From assembly GCA_964396055.1 (NCBI GenBank), contig CAYNDV010000226.1:1-5223 (forward strand): DNA of 5,223 bases. Direction: 5' to 3'. Positions 1 to 5,223 of the stretch are shown here, one piece after another. Position numbers and translations under genes: made by a program. This DNA is from CAYJPV01 sp964396055. Its GTDB lineage: Bacteria; Acidobacteriota; Vicinamibacteria; Vicinamibacterales; JAKQTR01. Each line of letters opens with the position of its first letter. Positions within the stretch are counted from its first letter, which is position 1. The notes beneath the pieces are model-generated. The model was not told where the DNA came from. It searched no databases and saw only the letters and a program-made list of their open reading frames with translations.

Positions 1-2
1 GG

Positions 3-347
3 CTGGCGCCAGTCGCTGTGCAGCAGGGCCGTCACGCGGCGCACAACATCCTCCGCGCCGTGCGAGGGCAGCCCCTTGCGCCGTTTCGTTACCGCGACCG
101 CGGAACCATGGCGACGATCGGGCGAGCGGTGGCGGTTGCCGACATCCGTGGACTGCGGTTCTCGGGCCTTCCGGCCTGGCTGGTGTGGTGCTTCATCCAC
201 ATCCTGTGGCTGATCGGGTTCCGGAACCGCTTCGCGGTGCTGTTCGAATGGGCGTGGGCCTACTTCACCCAGCAGCGTTCATCCCGGCTCATCGTGGGCG
301 GCGCGCCACCGACAGTCCCATCTGCGACTCCACCTGCTCGAGGGTGA
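3..347 (+). CDS. ndh: Type II NADH:quinone oxidoreductase (NDH-2), C-terminal part, 5' end outside window
   Basis: This is the last ~114 residues of a membrane-associated, FAD-containing, non-proton-pumping NADH dehydrogenase that passes electrons from NADH to quinone. The frame is open from base 3 and ends at TGA 345-347. Visible family features, in order: a PVAVQQGRHAA segment (family form APVAxQQG), where the FAD/quinone site lies and the chain contacts the flavin; YRDRGTMATIGRA from about base 90, matching the NDH-2 hallmark (Y-x-D-K/R-G-x-[LM]-A-T-I-G-R); then an aromatic-rich hydrophobic stretch (PAWLVWCFIHILWLIGFRNR, about 171-233) and EWAWAYFTQQRSSRLI, which is the C-terminal membrane anchor of the family. 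The tail after this is short, Pro/Ala-rich and unremarkable. The catalytic Rossmann domains lie upstream of the window. It is 633 nt from the next gene, so probably a separate transcription unit. GTG at 18 is an internal Val, not a start. Assignment to NDH-2 is secure; the gene symbol is by family. Confidence 0.9.
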   Translation: MAPVAVQQGRHAAHNILRAVRGQPLAPFRYRDRGTMATIGRAVAVADIRGLRFSGLPAWLVWCFIHILWLIGFRNRFAVLFEWAWAYFTQQRSSRLIVGGAPPTVPSATPPARG

Positions 348-355
348 AGCCAGCA

Positions 356-370
356 TCGGCGAGACGCCGA
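356..370 (+). terminator. Short GC-rich hairpin just after the NDH-2 stop; weak terminator candidate
   Basis: TCGGCG (356-361) and CGCCGA (365-370) form a perfect 6-bp stem with an AGA loop, starting 8 nt after the NDH-2 stop. GTGA (344-347) and TCAC (375-378) could add a second pairing around it across an internal loop. No T tract follows, so it is not a classical intrinsic terminator. It may contribute to 3'-end formation or mRNA stability, or be chance in GC-rich DNA. Confidence 0.3.
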
Positions 371-633
371 GACGTCACACATGGGATTGTTCTGTGCCCC
401 GGGGAGATCAAATCCCGTCAAAGGTTGCGGCGCAGTGAGATCGTGCATGTACAACCCCCACCCAGACGATGGTGATGGATTGCCGGATTCGACCTTCCAG
501 TCATTGTGACCAATTCGGAAACGGAAGTGAAACCCTGATCACCGATTCGCTCTTCAGCAGCGTGAGCGCGCGACCGGATCATCACCGTGGGTAGCACGGC
601 CTCGCCACCACGCCAGTGGCACCCTTCCGGAAA

Positions 634-643
634 ACCCTAGGGT
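634..643. repeat. Perfect 10-bp palindrome ACCCTAGGGT
   Basis: This exact inverted repeat with no spacer lies in the long intergenic region, about 340 nt before the unknown gene. It could be a protein-binding half-site pair, but a single 10-bp palindrome can arise by chance and no second copy was seen near the operon. Confidence 0.2.
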
Positions 644-966
644 CCTGCCTGATGCTGGTCCTCCAGATGAACCGGCCCCCGGGAAGGGCACGACGCGCGG
701 GTACCGACAATCGCGCACATCAGACCCGGCCAGACGGGAGCCAAGATTCATGCCGTTGGAGCCGCAGATTCCGGTGGCGCCCGATACCCAGCGTTCTCGA
801 ACGGGCCTATCTTGACTATAGAAGAAATGAGCGCTCCACACCTGGTTGCCACCACCTCTCGAAATCGGAGCGCGCTCGAGCTCTCCAGCCTCTGCTCTCG
901 TCCGCAGGAGAGCCCAGCCGACCTGGGCGCCATCGTCAACCGCTCATGTCGCACACCCTTACCACT

Positions 967-971
967 GGAGG
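967..971 (+). promoter_or_regulatory. Ribosome binding site GGAGG setting the start of the unknown gene
   Basis: GGAGG lies 9 nt upstream of ATG 981. The same frame is open upstream to a TTG at 846, but no comparable site precedes that codon, and codon usage becomes typical of the genome only after about 981. This site therefore favours ATG 981. Confidence 0.75.
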
Positions 972-980
972 TTGGACGCG

Positions 981-1763
981 ATGGACAGAAAACCGTTTGA
1001 AGCCAAGGTCCGCAAGAGTAGTGCGAGCTCCACGAGCCTCCTCATCAGGTCCGGTGACATCGTCGTGGAGACGGCATTCGCCGAGCTCGCGCCGTGCGAG
1101 TTCCCGATCTGGACCAGTTCGCCGGTCTACGTCGAGATTCCTCCCGACGGAACCAAGAGTTTCACGGTGGGCCCCTTCTCCGGCGCCGTGTCCCAGGAGA
1201 CGACCGACGGGGGCTATCCGCACACGATCAAGTTCCCCGTCTACGGAGAGCAGACGATCGCCAGCTTCCGGTCCCACCAGGCGATTTCGGCCGACGGCGC
1301 CAGTCAGGCCCTCGCCAAGGTGCCGATCGTCGCGCTGGCCACGGCCGTGTCGGGGGTTGTGGACGGCAAGCTCATCCAGACCCACCGCGTTCTGCCGATC
1401 TGGAACGACGGGTCCTCGGTCCTCGTGACCCTCGACTACTTCGAGGGTGAGTCGGCTGAAGGCACGCCCAATCCCGAGTGGCACATGCACGCGTCGACGG
1501 GTCGGCCCGCCGCACTGGGTCTGCAGGACCTAGCGCAGGCGTCGCACCTTCCCGCGAATGCCGCGTACTGCCGCTACCAGCTTCACGCCACGCCGTGGCT
1601 CCTCGGCGCGCAGTTCCTGAACGATCAGGGGACGCTGACCCTGAACCGGATCTGGCAGCGCGAGTGGGCTTTCGACAGCGACGAGACGTTCTCGAACGCA
1701 CTGAACCGCATCACCACCGGCCTATTGAGGCCTGCCAGCTCGAACCGCGAGGATGCGGCCTGA
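981..1763 (+). CDS. Conserved-looking hypothetical protein, 260 aa, upstream of the transhydrogenase genes
   Basis: I do not recognise the family. The protein starts MDRKPFEAKV and ends SSNREDAA, with no signal peptide and no clear membrane helix; the most hydrophobic stretch is VPIVALATAVSGVVDG, in the middle. It appears cytosolic and largely beta-rich, with many alternating Val/Thr/Ile runs (for example GDIVVETAFAEL, SPVYVEIPPDG, SFTVGPFSG). The C-terminal half is richer in Trp and aromatics (EWHMHASTGRP, CRYQLHATPWLLGAQFL, NRIWQREWAFD). Two cysteines are visible (APCEFP and AAYCRYQ), too few and too far apart for an obvious metal or Fe-S motif. G/C-rich third codon positions throughout and a good GGAGG site argue that it is a real gene. 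It ends 42 nt before pntAA on the same strand, so it is probably the first gene of the pnt operon, and a role linked to the transhydrogenase or aminotransferase is an inference from position only. Confidence 0.8.
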   Translation: MDRKPFEAKVRKSSASSTSLLIRSGDIVVETAFAELAPCEFPIWTSSPVYVEIPPDGTKSFTVGPFSGAVSQETTDGGYPHTIKFPVYGEQTIASFRSHQAISADGASQALAKVPIVALATAVSGVVDGKLIQTHRVLPIWNDGSSVLVTLDYFEGESAEGTPNPEWHMHASTGRPAALGLQDLAQASHLPANAAYCRYQLHATPWLLGAQFLNDQGTLTLNRIWQREWAFDSDETFSNALNRITTGLLRPASSNREDAA

Positions 1764-1790
1764 ACCACTCACCATCAACCCGGAATCAAC

Positions 1791-1796
1791 AAGGAG
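1791..1796 (+). promoter_or_regulatory. Ribosome binding site AAGGAG for pntAA
   Basis: AAGGAG sits 9 nt before ATG 1806. A second ATG at 1801 is only 4 nt away from the site and in another frame that does not give a family member. ATG 1806 begins the MRVVIPKE sequence expected of the family N-terminus. Confidence 0.8.
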
Positions 1797-1805
1797 ACTG
1801 ATGTC

Positions 1806-2966
1806 ATGCGGGTCGTCATACCGAAAGAGATTCTGCACGCTGAGAAGCGCGTCGCGGCAATTCCGGAGACCGTCGAGAAGTTGCGTAAGAAGGGCTTCGA
1901 GGTCTCCGTGGAGAGTGGCGCGGGATCGAGCATCTTCATCGAGGATGCCGAGTACGAGAAGGCTGGTGCGACCATCGTGAAGGACGTCGTGGAGCTGTTC
2001 GCGAAGGCCGACGTCATCCTGAAGGTCAAGCAGCCGATCTTCAACGAGGCGGCGAAAAAGCACGAAGTGGACATGATGCCCAAGGGCTGCGTCCTGGCGA
2101 CGTTCCTCCACCCCGCCGCACCCGACAGCCACGACCTCGTTCGCAAGCTTCGTGATCGCGATATCACCTCGTTTACCATGGACGGCATCCCGAGGATCTC
2201 CCGTGCGCAGCGCATGGATGCACTCACGTCCATGAGCACGGTCACGGGGTATCGCGCCGTGCTCGACGCCGCCGAACAACTCCCCCGGTTCGTGCCGATG
2301 ATCGGTACCGCGATCGGCCCCATCAAGCCGGCCAACGTCCTTGTCGTCGGCGCCGGCGTCGTGGGCCTGCAGGCCATCGCCACCGCGAAGCGCCTTGGCG
2401 GCGTCGTCAAGGCCTGGGACATCAGGGAGGCCGCGCGCACGGAGGCGGGCAGCCTCGGCGCCAAGATCGCGGGCTTCGATGTGCCGAAGGAACTGGCCAT
2501 TGCCGAGGGCGGCTACGCCAAGCTGCTGCCGGAGGACTGGCTGAAGAAGGAGCAGGCCGCCATCCAGGATGTCGTCGCAGAGTCGGACATCGTCATTCTG
2601 TCCGCGCTGGTGCCGGGCGCGCTGGCCCCGGTTATCGTCACGAAGGAGGCCGTTGCCCGCATGAAGCCCGGGTCGGTGATCGTTGACGTCTCGATCGATC
2701 AGGGCGGCAACTGCGCGCTCACTCAGGCAGGCAAGGTGGTGGTCGAGAACAACATCTCCATCTGCGGTCTCCAGAACATCCCGGGGCACATGGCCATGCA
2801 GGCCTCATGGCTCTACGCCAACAACATGTTCTACTACATCGACAACCTCTTCAAGAACGTCCCGGGATCCCCGGATCTCGAGGACGACATCGTGCGCAAC
2901 TCGCTCGTCACCAGACAGGGCCAGATCTTCTTCCAGCCGGCCCTCGACGCAATGGGTGGACGCTGA
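1806..2966 (+). CDS. pntAA: Proton-translocating NAD(P)+ transhydrogenase subunit alpha part 1 (PntAA, NAD(H)-binding domain I)
   Basis: This is the soluble NAD(H)-binding domain I of the Re/Si-specific, proton-pumping transhydrogenase. It passes hydride from NADH to the NADP site of PntB at the cytoplasmic face of the membrane. At 386 aa it matches the split form (Rhodospirillum rubrum PntAA is about 384 aa) and contains no membrane part. The N-terminal MRVVIPKE and VAAIPETVEKL segments are typical of the alanine dehydrogenase/PNT fold. The catalytic RQD loop is intact: R130, Q135 and D138 in PRISRAQRMD (R. rubrum R127, Q132, D135). The Rossmann motif GAGVVG is at 182-187, and D205 in AWDIRE is the acidic residue that selects NAD over NADP (R. 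rubrum D202). The mobile-loop sequence AEGGYAK, with Y237, is present, as is MKPGSVIVDVSIDQGGNC. Oddities: INIPGH-type sequence at 325-328 (IPGH) where the classical family has VPSR, and a C-terminal region (FYYIDNLFKN) unlike the usual one. Alanine dehydrogenase is the only serious alternative; the RQD loop and the adjacent PntAB/PntB genes exclude it. Confidence 0.95.
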   Translation: MRVVIPKEILHAEKRVAAIPETVEKLRKKGFEVSVESGAGSSIFIEDAEYEKAGATIVKDVVELFAKADVILKVKQPIFNEAAKKHEVDMMPKGCVLATFLHPAAPDSHDLVRKLRDRDITSFTMDGIPRISRAQRMDALTSMSTVTGYRAVLDAAEQLPRFVPMIGTAIGPIKPANVLVVGAGVVGLQAIATAKRLGGVVKAWDIREAARTEAGSLGAKIAGFDVPKELAIAEGGYAKLLPEDWLKKEQAAIQDVVAESDIVILSALVPGALAPVIVTKEAVARMKPGSVIVDVSIDQGGNCALTQAGKVVVENNISICGLQNIPGHMAMQASWLYANNMFYYIDNLFKNVPGSPDLEDDIVRNSLVTRQGQIFFQPALDAMGGR

Positions 2967-2987
2967 GTGTCTGACTTCGAGTAAACC

Positions 2988-2993
2988 GGAGGA
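2988..2993 (+). promoter_or_regulatory. Ribosome binding site GGAGGA deciding the pntAB start
   Basis: GGAGGA ends 6 nt before ATG 3000. The in-frame TTG at 2994 directly abuts the site and could not be used with it, so translation starts at 3000. Confidence 0.85.
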
Positions 2994-2999
2994 TTGGTC

Positions 3000-3314
3000 A
3001 TGGCCGACCTGGCATTAATGCTACTTGTGTTCGTCCTGTCGTTCGGCGTCGGGTACCTGCTGATCTCGCGGGTGCCGCCGCTGTTGCACACACCGCTGAT
3101 GTCGATGACGAATGCCATCTCGGCCGTGACGATCCTCGGTGCCGTCCTGTTGTTCGCCGTGCCGACGAATCCCAGCGAGAAGGTCATCGGCGCGATCGCG
3201 CTCATCACCGCGGCGTTCAACCTCGTGGGAGGGTTCGTGATCACGGACCGGATGGCGAGGCTGTTCAGGATCCATCAGGAGCCGGCGCCGGACCGGCAGG
3301 GGAGCCGGTCGTGA
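3000..3314 (+). CDS. pntAB: NAD(P)+ transhydrogenase subunit alpha part 2 (PntAB, membrane subunit)
   Basis: This 104-aa integral membrane protein supplies the first helices of membrane domain II, which with PntB forms the proton path. Three hydrophobic helices are visible: about residues 3-21 (starting LALMLLVFVLSFGVGYLL), 40-55 (ISAVTILGAVLLFAV) and 63-82 (VIGAIALITAAFNLVGGFVI). The conserved segment HTPLMSMTNAIS between helices 1 and 2 is diagnostic (family form TPLMSVTNAIS), and FVITDRMARLFR after helix 3 matches the family GGFxVTxRM pattern. The length agrees with other split-type PntAB proteins. It lies 33 nt after pntAA and 69 nt before pntB. Its last codons and stop are inside a strong potential RNA hairpin (3303-3333). 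Confidence 0.93.
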   Translation: MADLALMLLVFVLSFGVGYLLISRVPPLLHTPLMSMTNAISAVTILGAVLLFAVPTNPSEKVIGAIALITAAFNLVGGFVITDRMARLFRIHQEPAPDRQGSRS

Positions 3315-3333
3315 AGGGGCCATCACGCCGGCT
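3303..3333 (+). promoter_or_regulatory. Interrupted 11-bp hairpin across the pntAB stop codon; possible attenuator or mRNA-stability element
   Basis: AGCCGG (3303-3308) pairs with CCGGCT (3328-3333), and CGTGA (3310-3314) pairs with TCACG (3323-3327). T3309 is the only bulge and the loop is 8 nt (3315-3322). The sequence just downstream is pyrimidine-rich (GTTCCTTCTTC, 3334-3344) but not a clean T run, so full termination is unlikely. The stem holds the pntAB stop and lies 50 nt before the pntB start. It could act as a partial terminator, an RNase barrier or a brake on ribosome read-through. Pairing was worked out by eye; the function is inferred. Confidence 0.45.
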
Positions 3334-3373
3334 GTTCCTTCTTCGTCGCGTTGATGACCTCTGTGCCTTGCGT

Positions 3374-3377
3374 GGAG
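3374..3377 (+). promoter_or_regulatory. Ribosome binding site GGAG deciding the pntB start
   Basis: GGAG lies 6 nt before ATG 3384. In-frame upstream candidates (TTG 3351, ATG 3354) lack a site at proper spacing and would add 10-11 residues (MTSVPCVESN) not typical of the family, so ATG 3384 is preferred. Confidence 0.65.
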
Positions 3378-3383
3378 TCCAAT

Positions 3384-4817
3384 ATGTCTAGCTGGGGCTC
3401 GATATTCGTCGATCTCTCGATCATCGTGTTGCTGGTGATGGGCATCGCGCAGTTCCGCAACCCGCGCGGTGCACGGTCGGGCAACGCCACCGCTGCCACG
3501 GCCCTGCTGCTGGCGTTCGCGCTCGTGCTGTACCGCAATGCCATTCTGGATCCCGTCCTGCTCGCAGTGGCCCTGCTTGTCGGTGGCGCCATCGGGGCCG
3601 TGATCGCGATGCGGGTCACGATGATCCAGATCCCCGCCATGGTGGCCTTCCAGCATGGCGCCGGCGGCGTCGCCGCCTGCGCCATCGCGTTTGTCGAGCT
3701 GACCCGCGGGGGCGCTCCGACGAGTGTCACCGGTGAGGTGTCGGGTTTTCTCGGCCTCATCATCGGCGCGGCCACCTTCAGCGGCAGCATGATCGCAGGC
3801 GCCAAGCTTGCCGCCAAGATTAAGCAGACACCGGTTGTGCTGATGGGCCACAACCTGATTCTGGTGCTCCTGGTGGGCGCCATCATCGGCCTGAGTGCCT
3901 TTGGCGCCACCACGAGCGGACTCTCGCTGATGGTTGCGCTCGTGTGCGCCCTGGTTGCCGCGGTTCTTGTGGGACTGGTGTTCGCCATCCGCATCGGGGG
4001 CGCGGATATGCCGGTGCTCATCTCCTTCCTGAACGCCACCGCCGGGCTGGCCGCAGCCTTCTGCGGCGTCGCGATTCAGAACCGGCTGCTCATCGCCTGC
4101 GGTGCGACTGTCGCCGCGTCCGGCTCCATCCTCACGGCCGTGATGTGCACGGCGATGAACCGGAGTTTCGTCAAGGTCCTCGCCGGGGGCAAGATGGCGG
4201 GTCCGCCCAAGGCCGAGGGAGGGGCGGCCGCCGCTCCGCCAGCGGAGACTCGGGTGGCAAGGACCCTCGCCGAGGCGATGATCGATGCCAAGACCGTGCT
4301 CCGCGACGCGGAGTCCGTCATCATCGTCCCGGGCTACGGCATGGCGCTGGCTCGCGCGCAGTTCCAGGTCGCGTCCCTCGCCAGGCGCCTGGAGCAACTC
4401 GGCAAGACGGTGGACTTCGCCATCCACCCCGTCGCGGGCCGCATGCCTGGGCACATGAACGTGCTTCTCGCCGAGGCTGATGTCGACTACGACAAGCTCA
4501 AAGAGATGGATGACGTGAACCCCTCGTTCGCACAGACAGACGCCGTCCTCGTGGTCGGCGCGTGCGACGTGGTCAATCCGGCGGCGATCAGGATCGCGGA
4601 TACGCCGATTTCCGGCATGCCGATCCTGAACGCGCACGAGGCGCGGCACGTGCTGGTCTGCAACCTCGACGAGCGGCCGGGATACTCCGGCGTGCCCAAC
4701 CCCTTGTACGACCAGGCCTCGACTCTCCTGCTGTTCGGTGACGCGAACGAGACGGTGACCGAACTCCTGGAGAGCCTCCCGGCCATGGCCGCCGAGCAGC
4801 GAGCGAAGGCATCATGA
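3384..4817 (+). CDS. pntB: Proton-translocating NAD(P)+ transhydrogenase subunit beta (PntB) with atypical 2'-phosphate site
   Basis: This is the beta subunit, 477 aa from ATG 3384 (typical length about 460-480), embedded in the cytoplasmic membrane. It carries most of membrane domain II and, on the cytoplasmic side, the nucleotide-binding domain III. About nine hydrophobic helices span residues 7-253. Proton-path residues are present: H91 (FQHGAGG; E. coli H91), D208 in GGADMP (E. coli D213) and N217 in SFLNATAG (E. coli N222). A Gly/Ala/Pro-rich linker (about 268-290) leads to domain III. There the signatures are GYGM at 317-320, HPVAGRMPGHMN from H348 with R353, and GACDVVNPAA with D395 (E. 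coli D392). GYSGVPNPLY begins at G433, with Y434 equal to E. coli Y431, and LLLFGDA follows. Oddities: the E. coli K424-R425 pair that binds the NADP 2'-phosphate is N427-L428 here, followed by D429-E430-R431, and C394 replaces the usual Asn before D395. Coenzyme specificity is therefore uncertain. The stop overlaps the next start. Confidence 0.94.
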   Translation: MSSWGSIFVDLSIIVLLVMGIAQFRNPRGARSGNATAATALLLAFALVLYRNAILDPVLLAVALLVGGAIGAVIAMRVTMIQIPAMVAFQHGAGGVAACAIAFVELTRGGAPTSVTGEVSGFLGLIIGAATFSGSMIAGAKLAAKIKQTPVVLMGHNLILVLLVGAIIGLSAFGATTSGLSLMVALVCALVAAVLVGLVFAIRIGGADMPVLISFLNATAGLAAAFCGVAIQNRLLIACGATVAASGSILTAVMCTAMNRSFVKVLAGGKMAGPPKAEGGAAAAPPAETRVARTLAEAMIDAKTVLRDAESVIIVPGYGMALARAQFQVASLARRLEQLGKTVDFAIHPVAGRMPGHMNVLLAEADVDYDKLKEMDDVNPSFAQTDAVLVVGACDVVNPAAIRIADTPISGMPILNAHEARHVLVCNLDERPGYSGVPNPLYDQASTLLLFGDANETVTELLESLPAMAAEQRAKAS

Positions 4818-5223
4818 TCACGATCACCCAACTCAACGACAGGCTGTTGCAGGCGGAGTACGCGGTTCGTGGGCCGATCGTGCAGCGTGCACAGGAACTG
4901 GAATCCCAAGGCAGGAAGGTCATCTACTGCAACATCGGGAACCCCCAGGCGCTGAAGCAGCGGCCGCTGACCTACTTGCGGCAGTTCCTCTGCCTGCTCG
5001 AGTATCCGGAGCTCTTGAACCACGGCGACATCCTCGAACGCTTCCCCAAGGACATCGTCCAGCGGGCGAGGATCGTCCTTGCGATGCACCCGCATGGCAC
5101 AGGCGCCTACACACAGAGCGCCGGGATACCCTTCATCCGCCAGGCGGTCGCTGATTTCATCGCGCGCCGCGACGGGATCCCGGCGAACCCGGCGCGGGTC
5201 ATCCTCACGGACGGCGCCAGCAA
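4814..5223 (+). CDS. Alanine aminotransferase (GPT-like class I/II aminotransferase), N-terminal 136 aa, truncated by window end
   Basis: This PLP-dependent transaminase is expected to interconvert alanine + 2-oxoglutarate with pyruvate + glutamate in the cytosol. The frame starts at ATG 4814, whose ATGA overlaps the pntB stop, and stays open to the window edge. The N-terminus closely resembles eukaryotic-type alanine aminotransferase (GPT) in order and sequence: AEYAVRGPIVQRAQELE (14-30); YCNIGNPQALKQRPLTYLRQ (38-57; family form NIGDAQAMGQxPITFLRQ); LLEYPELL (61-68); FPKDIVQRARIVL (77-89); GAYTQSAGIPFIRQAV (97-112; family form G[AS]YSxSxGIxxIR); FIARRDGIPANP (115-126); and the start of the PLP-phosphate loop LTDGAS (131-136; family TGAS). 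The catalytic Lys lies beyond the window. Only a weak GAAGG (4805-4809) precedes it, so translation is probably coupled to pntB. Related aspartate or LL-diaminopimelate aminotransferases are less likely because of the GPT-specific N-terminal motif. Confidence 0.88.
   Translation, partial: MITITQLNDRLLQAEYAVRGPIVQRAQELESQGRKVIYCNIGNPQALKQRPLTYLRQFLCLLEYPELLNHGDILERFPKDIVQRARIVLAMHPHGTGAYTQSAGIPFIRQAVADFIARRDGIPANPARVILTDGAS

Larger units (their letters stand above)
348..980. other. 633-nt intergenic region without a supported gene
   Basis: No frame here gives a credible protein. The open frames that cross it on either strand lack a ribosome binding site, have low-complexity Arg/Ser/Pro-rich translations, or are out-of-frame extensions of the downstream gene. 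What can be seen: the hairpin at 356-370; a 5-bp stem CCGTG/CACGG at 585-599 with a 5-nt loop; a perfect 10-bp palindrome ACCCTAGGGT at 634-643; and a slightly AT-richer patch around 808-828 containing TATAGA (817-822), which could be a -10 element but has only a poor -35 match (TTCTCG, 794-799). The promoter for the downstream operon most likely lies here, but I cannot place it. No tRNA, riboswitch or repeat array is apparent. Confidence 0.6.

Noticed and set aside
554..841. A 95-codon minus-strand frame in the intergenic region
   Set aside because: No ribosome binding site, no recognisable motif, Gly/Arg/Ser-biased composition, and opposite to all neighbouring genes.
846..980. N-terminal extension of the unknown gene to TTG 846
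   Set aside because: The added residues look like random translation, no site precedes the TTG, and ATG 981 has GGAGG at good spacing.
616..1428. A 270-codon plus-strand frame crossing the intergenic region into the unknown gene
   Set aside because: The translation is Arg/Ser/Pro-rich low complexity in its second half, has no ribosome binding site, and overlaps the better-supported gene at 981-1763 in another frame.
1722..2789. A 355-codon open frame on the minus strand opposite pntAA
   Set aside because: It is fully antisense to a secure PntAA with intact motifs. The composition is an artefact of third-position G/C bias.
1806..2966. Alanine dehydrogenase as an alternative identity for PntAA, given the NIPG motif and adjacent alanine aminotransferase
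   Set aside because: The PRISRAQRMD loop with R130, Q135 and D138 is specific to transhydrogenase domain I, and PntAB and PntB follow directly.
3021..4649. A 542-codon open frame on the minus strand opposite pntAB/pntB
   Set aside because: Its translation is His/Arg/Asp/Gly-rich and low in complexity, with no recognisable domain. It is the antisense image of GC-biased codons in the certain PntAB and PntB genes, and also crosses their intergenic gap.

Overview
The window comes from a high-GC bacterial chromosome (strong G/C preference at third codon positions, with GGAGG/AAGGAG-type ribosome binding sites). The taxon cannot be fixed from the sequence. A type II NADH dehydrogenase, a three-polypeptide proton-translocating transhydrogenase and a GPT-like alanine aminotransferase together suggest a respiring, free-living bacterium. 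I see no mobile elements, CRISPR arrays, rRNA or tRNA. All supported genes are on the + strand.

Layout. (1) Positions 3-347 hold the C-terminal end of a type II NADH:quinone oxidoreductase whose start lies outside the window. (2) Positions 348-980 are about 630 nt with no convincing gene. They contain a small hairpin just after the NDH-2 stop, another weak hairpin, a 10-bp palindrome and an uncertain promoter-like patch. (3) Positions 981-1763 encode a 260-aa soluble protein of unknown function. (4) Positions 1806-2966, 3000-3314 and 3384-4817 encode PntAA (NAD-binding domain I), PntAB (first membrane segment) and PntB (membrane domain II plus NADP-type domain III). (5) From 4814 to the window edge runs the N-terminal part of an alanine aminotransferase, whose ATG overlaps the pntB stop codon.

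Genes 3-5 look like one operon, with spacings of 42, 33 and 69 nt and then a 4-nt overlap. The transhydrogenase would couple proton re-entry to hydride transfer from NADH to NADP+. The co-translated transaminase exchanges amino groups between alanine/pyruvate and glutamate/2-oxoglutarate. A plausible inference is that the operon links the redox state of the nicotinamide pool to amino-nitrogen metabolism.

Most notable: the transhydrogenase is divergent at its nucleotide sites. In PntB the Lys-Arg pair that grips the NADP 2'-phosphate in characterised enzymes (E. coli K424/R425) is replaced by Asn427-Leu428, followed by Asp429-Glu430. The proton-channel residues and the other domain III motifs are intact. 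PntAA also departs from the classical family near its C-terminus. This could be a transhydrogenase clade with altered coenzyme recognition. In addition, an 11-bp interrupted hairpin spans the pntAB stop codon and could tune expression of the last genes of the operon.
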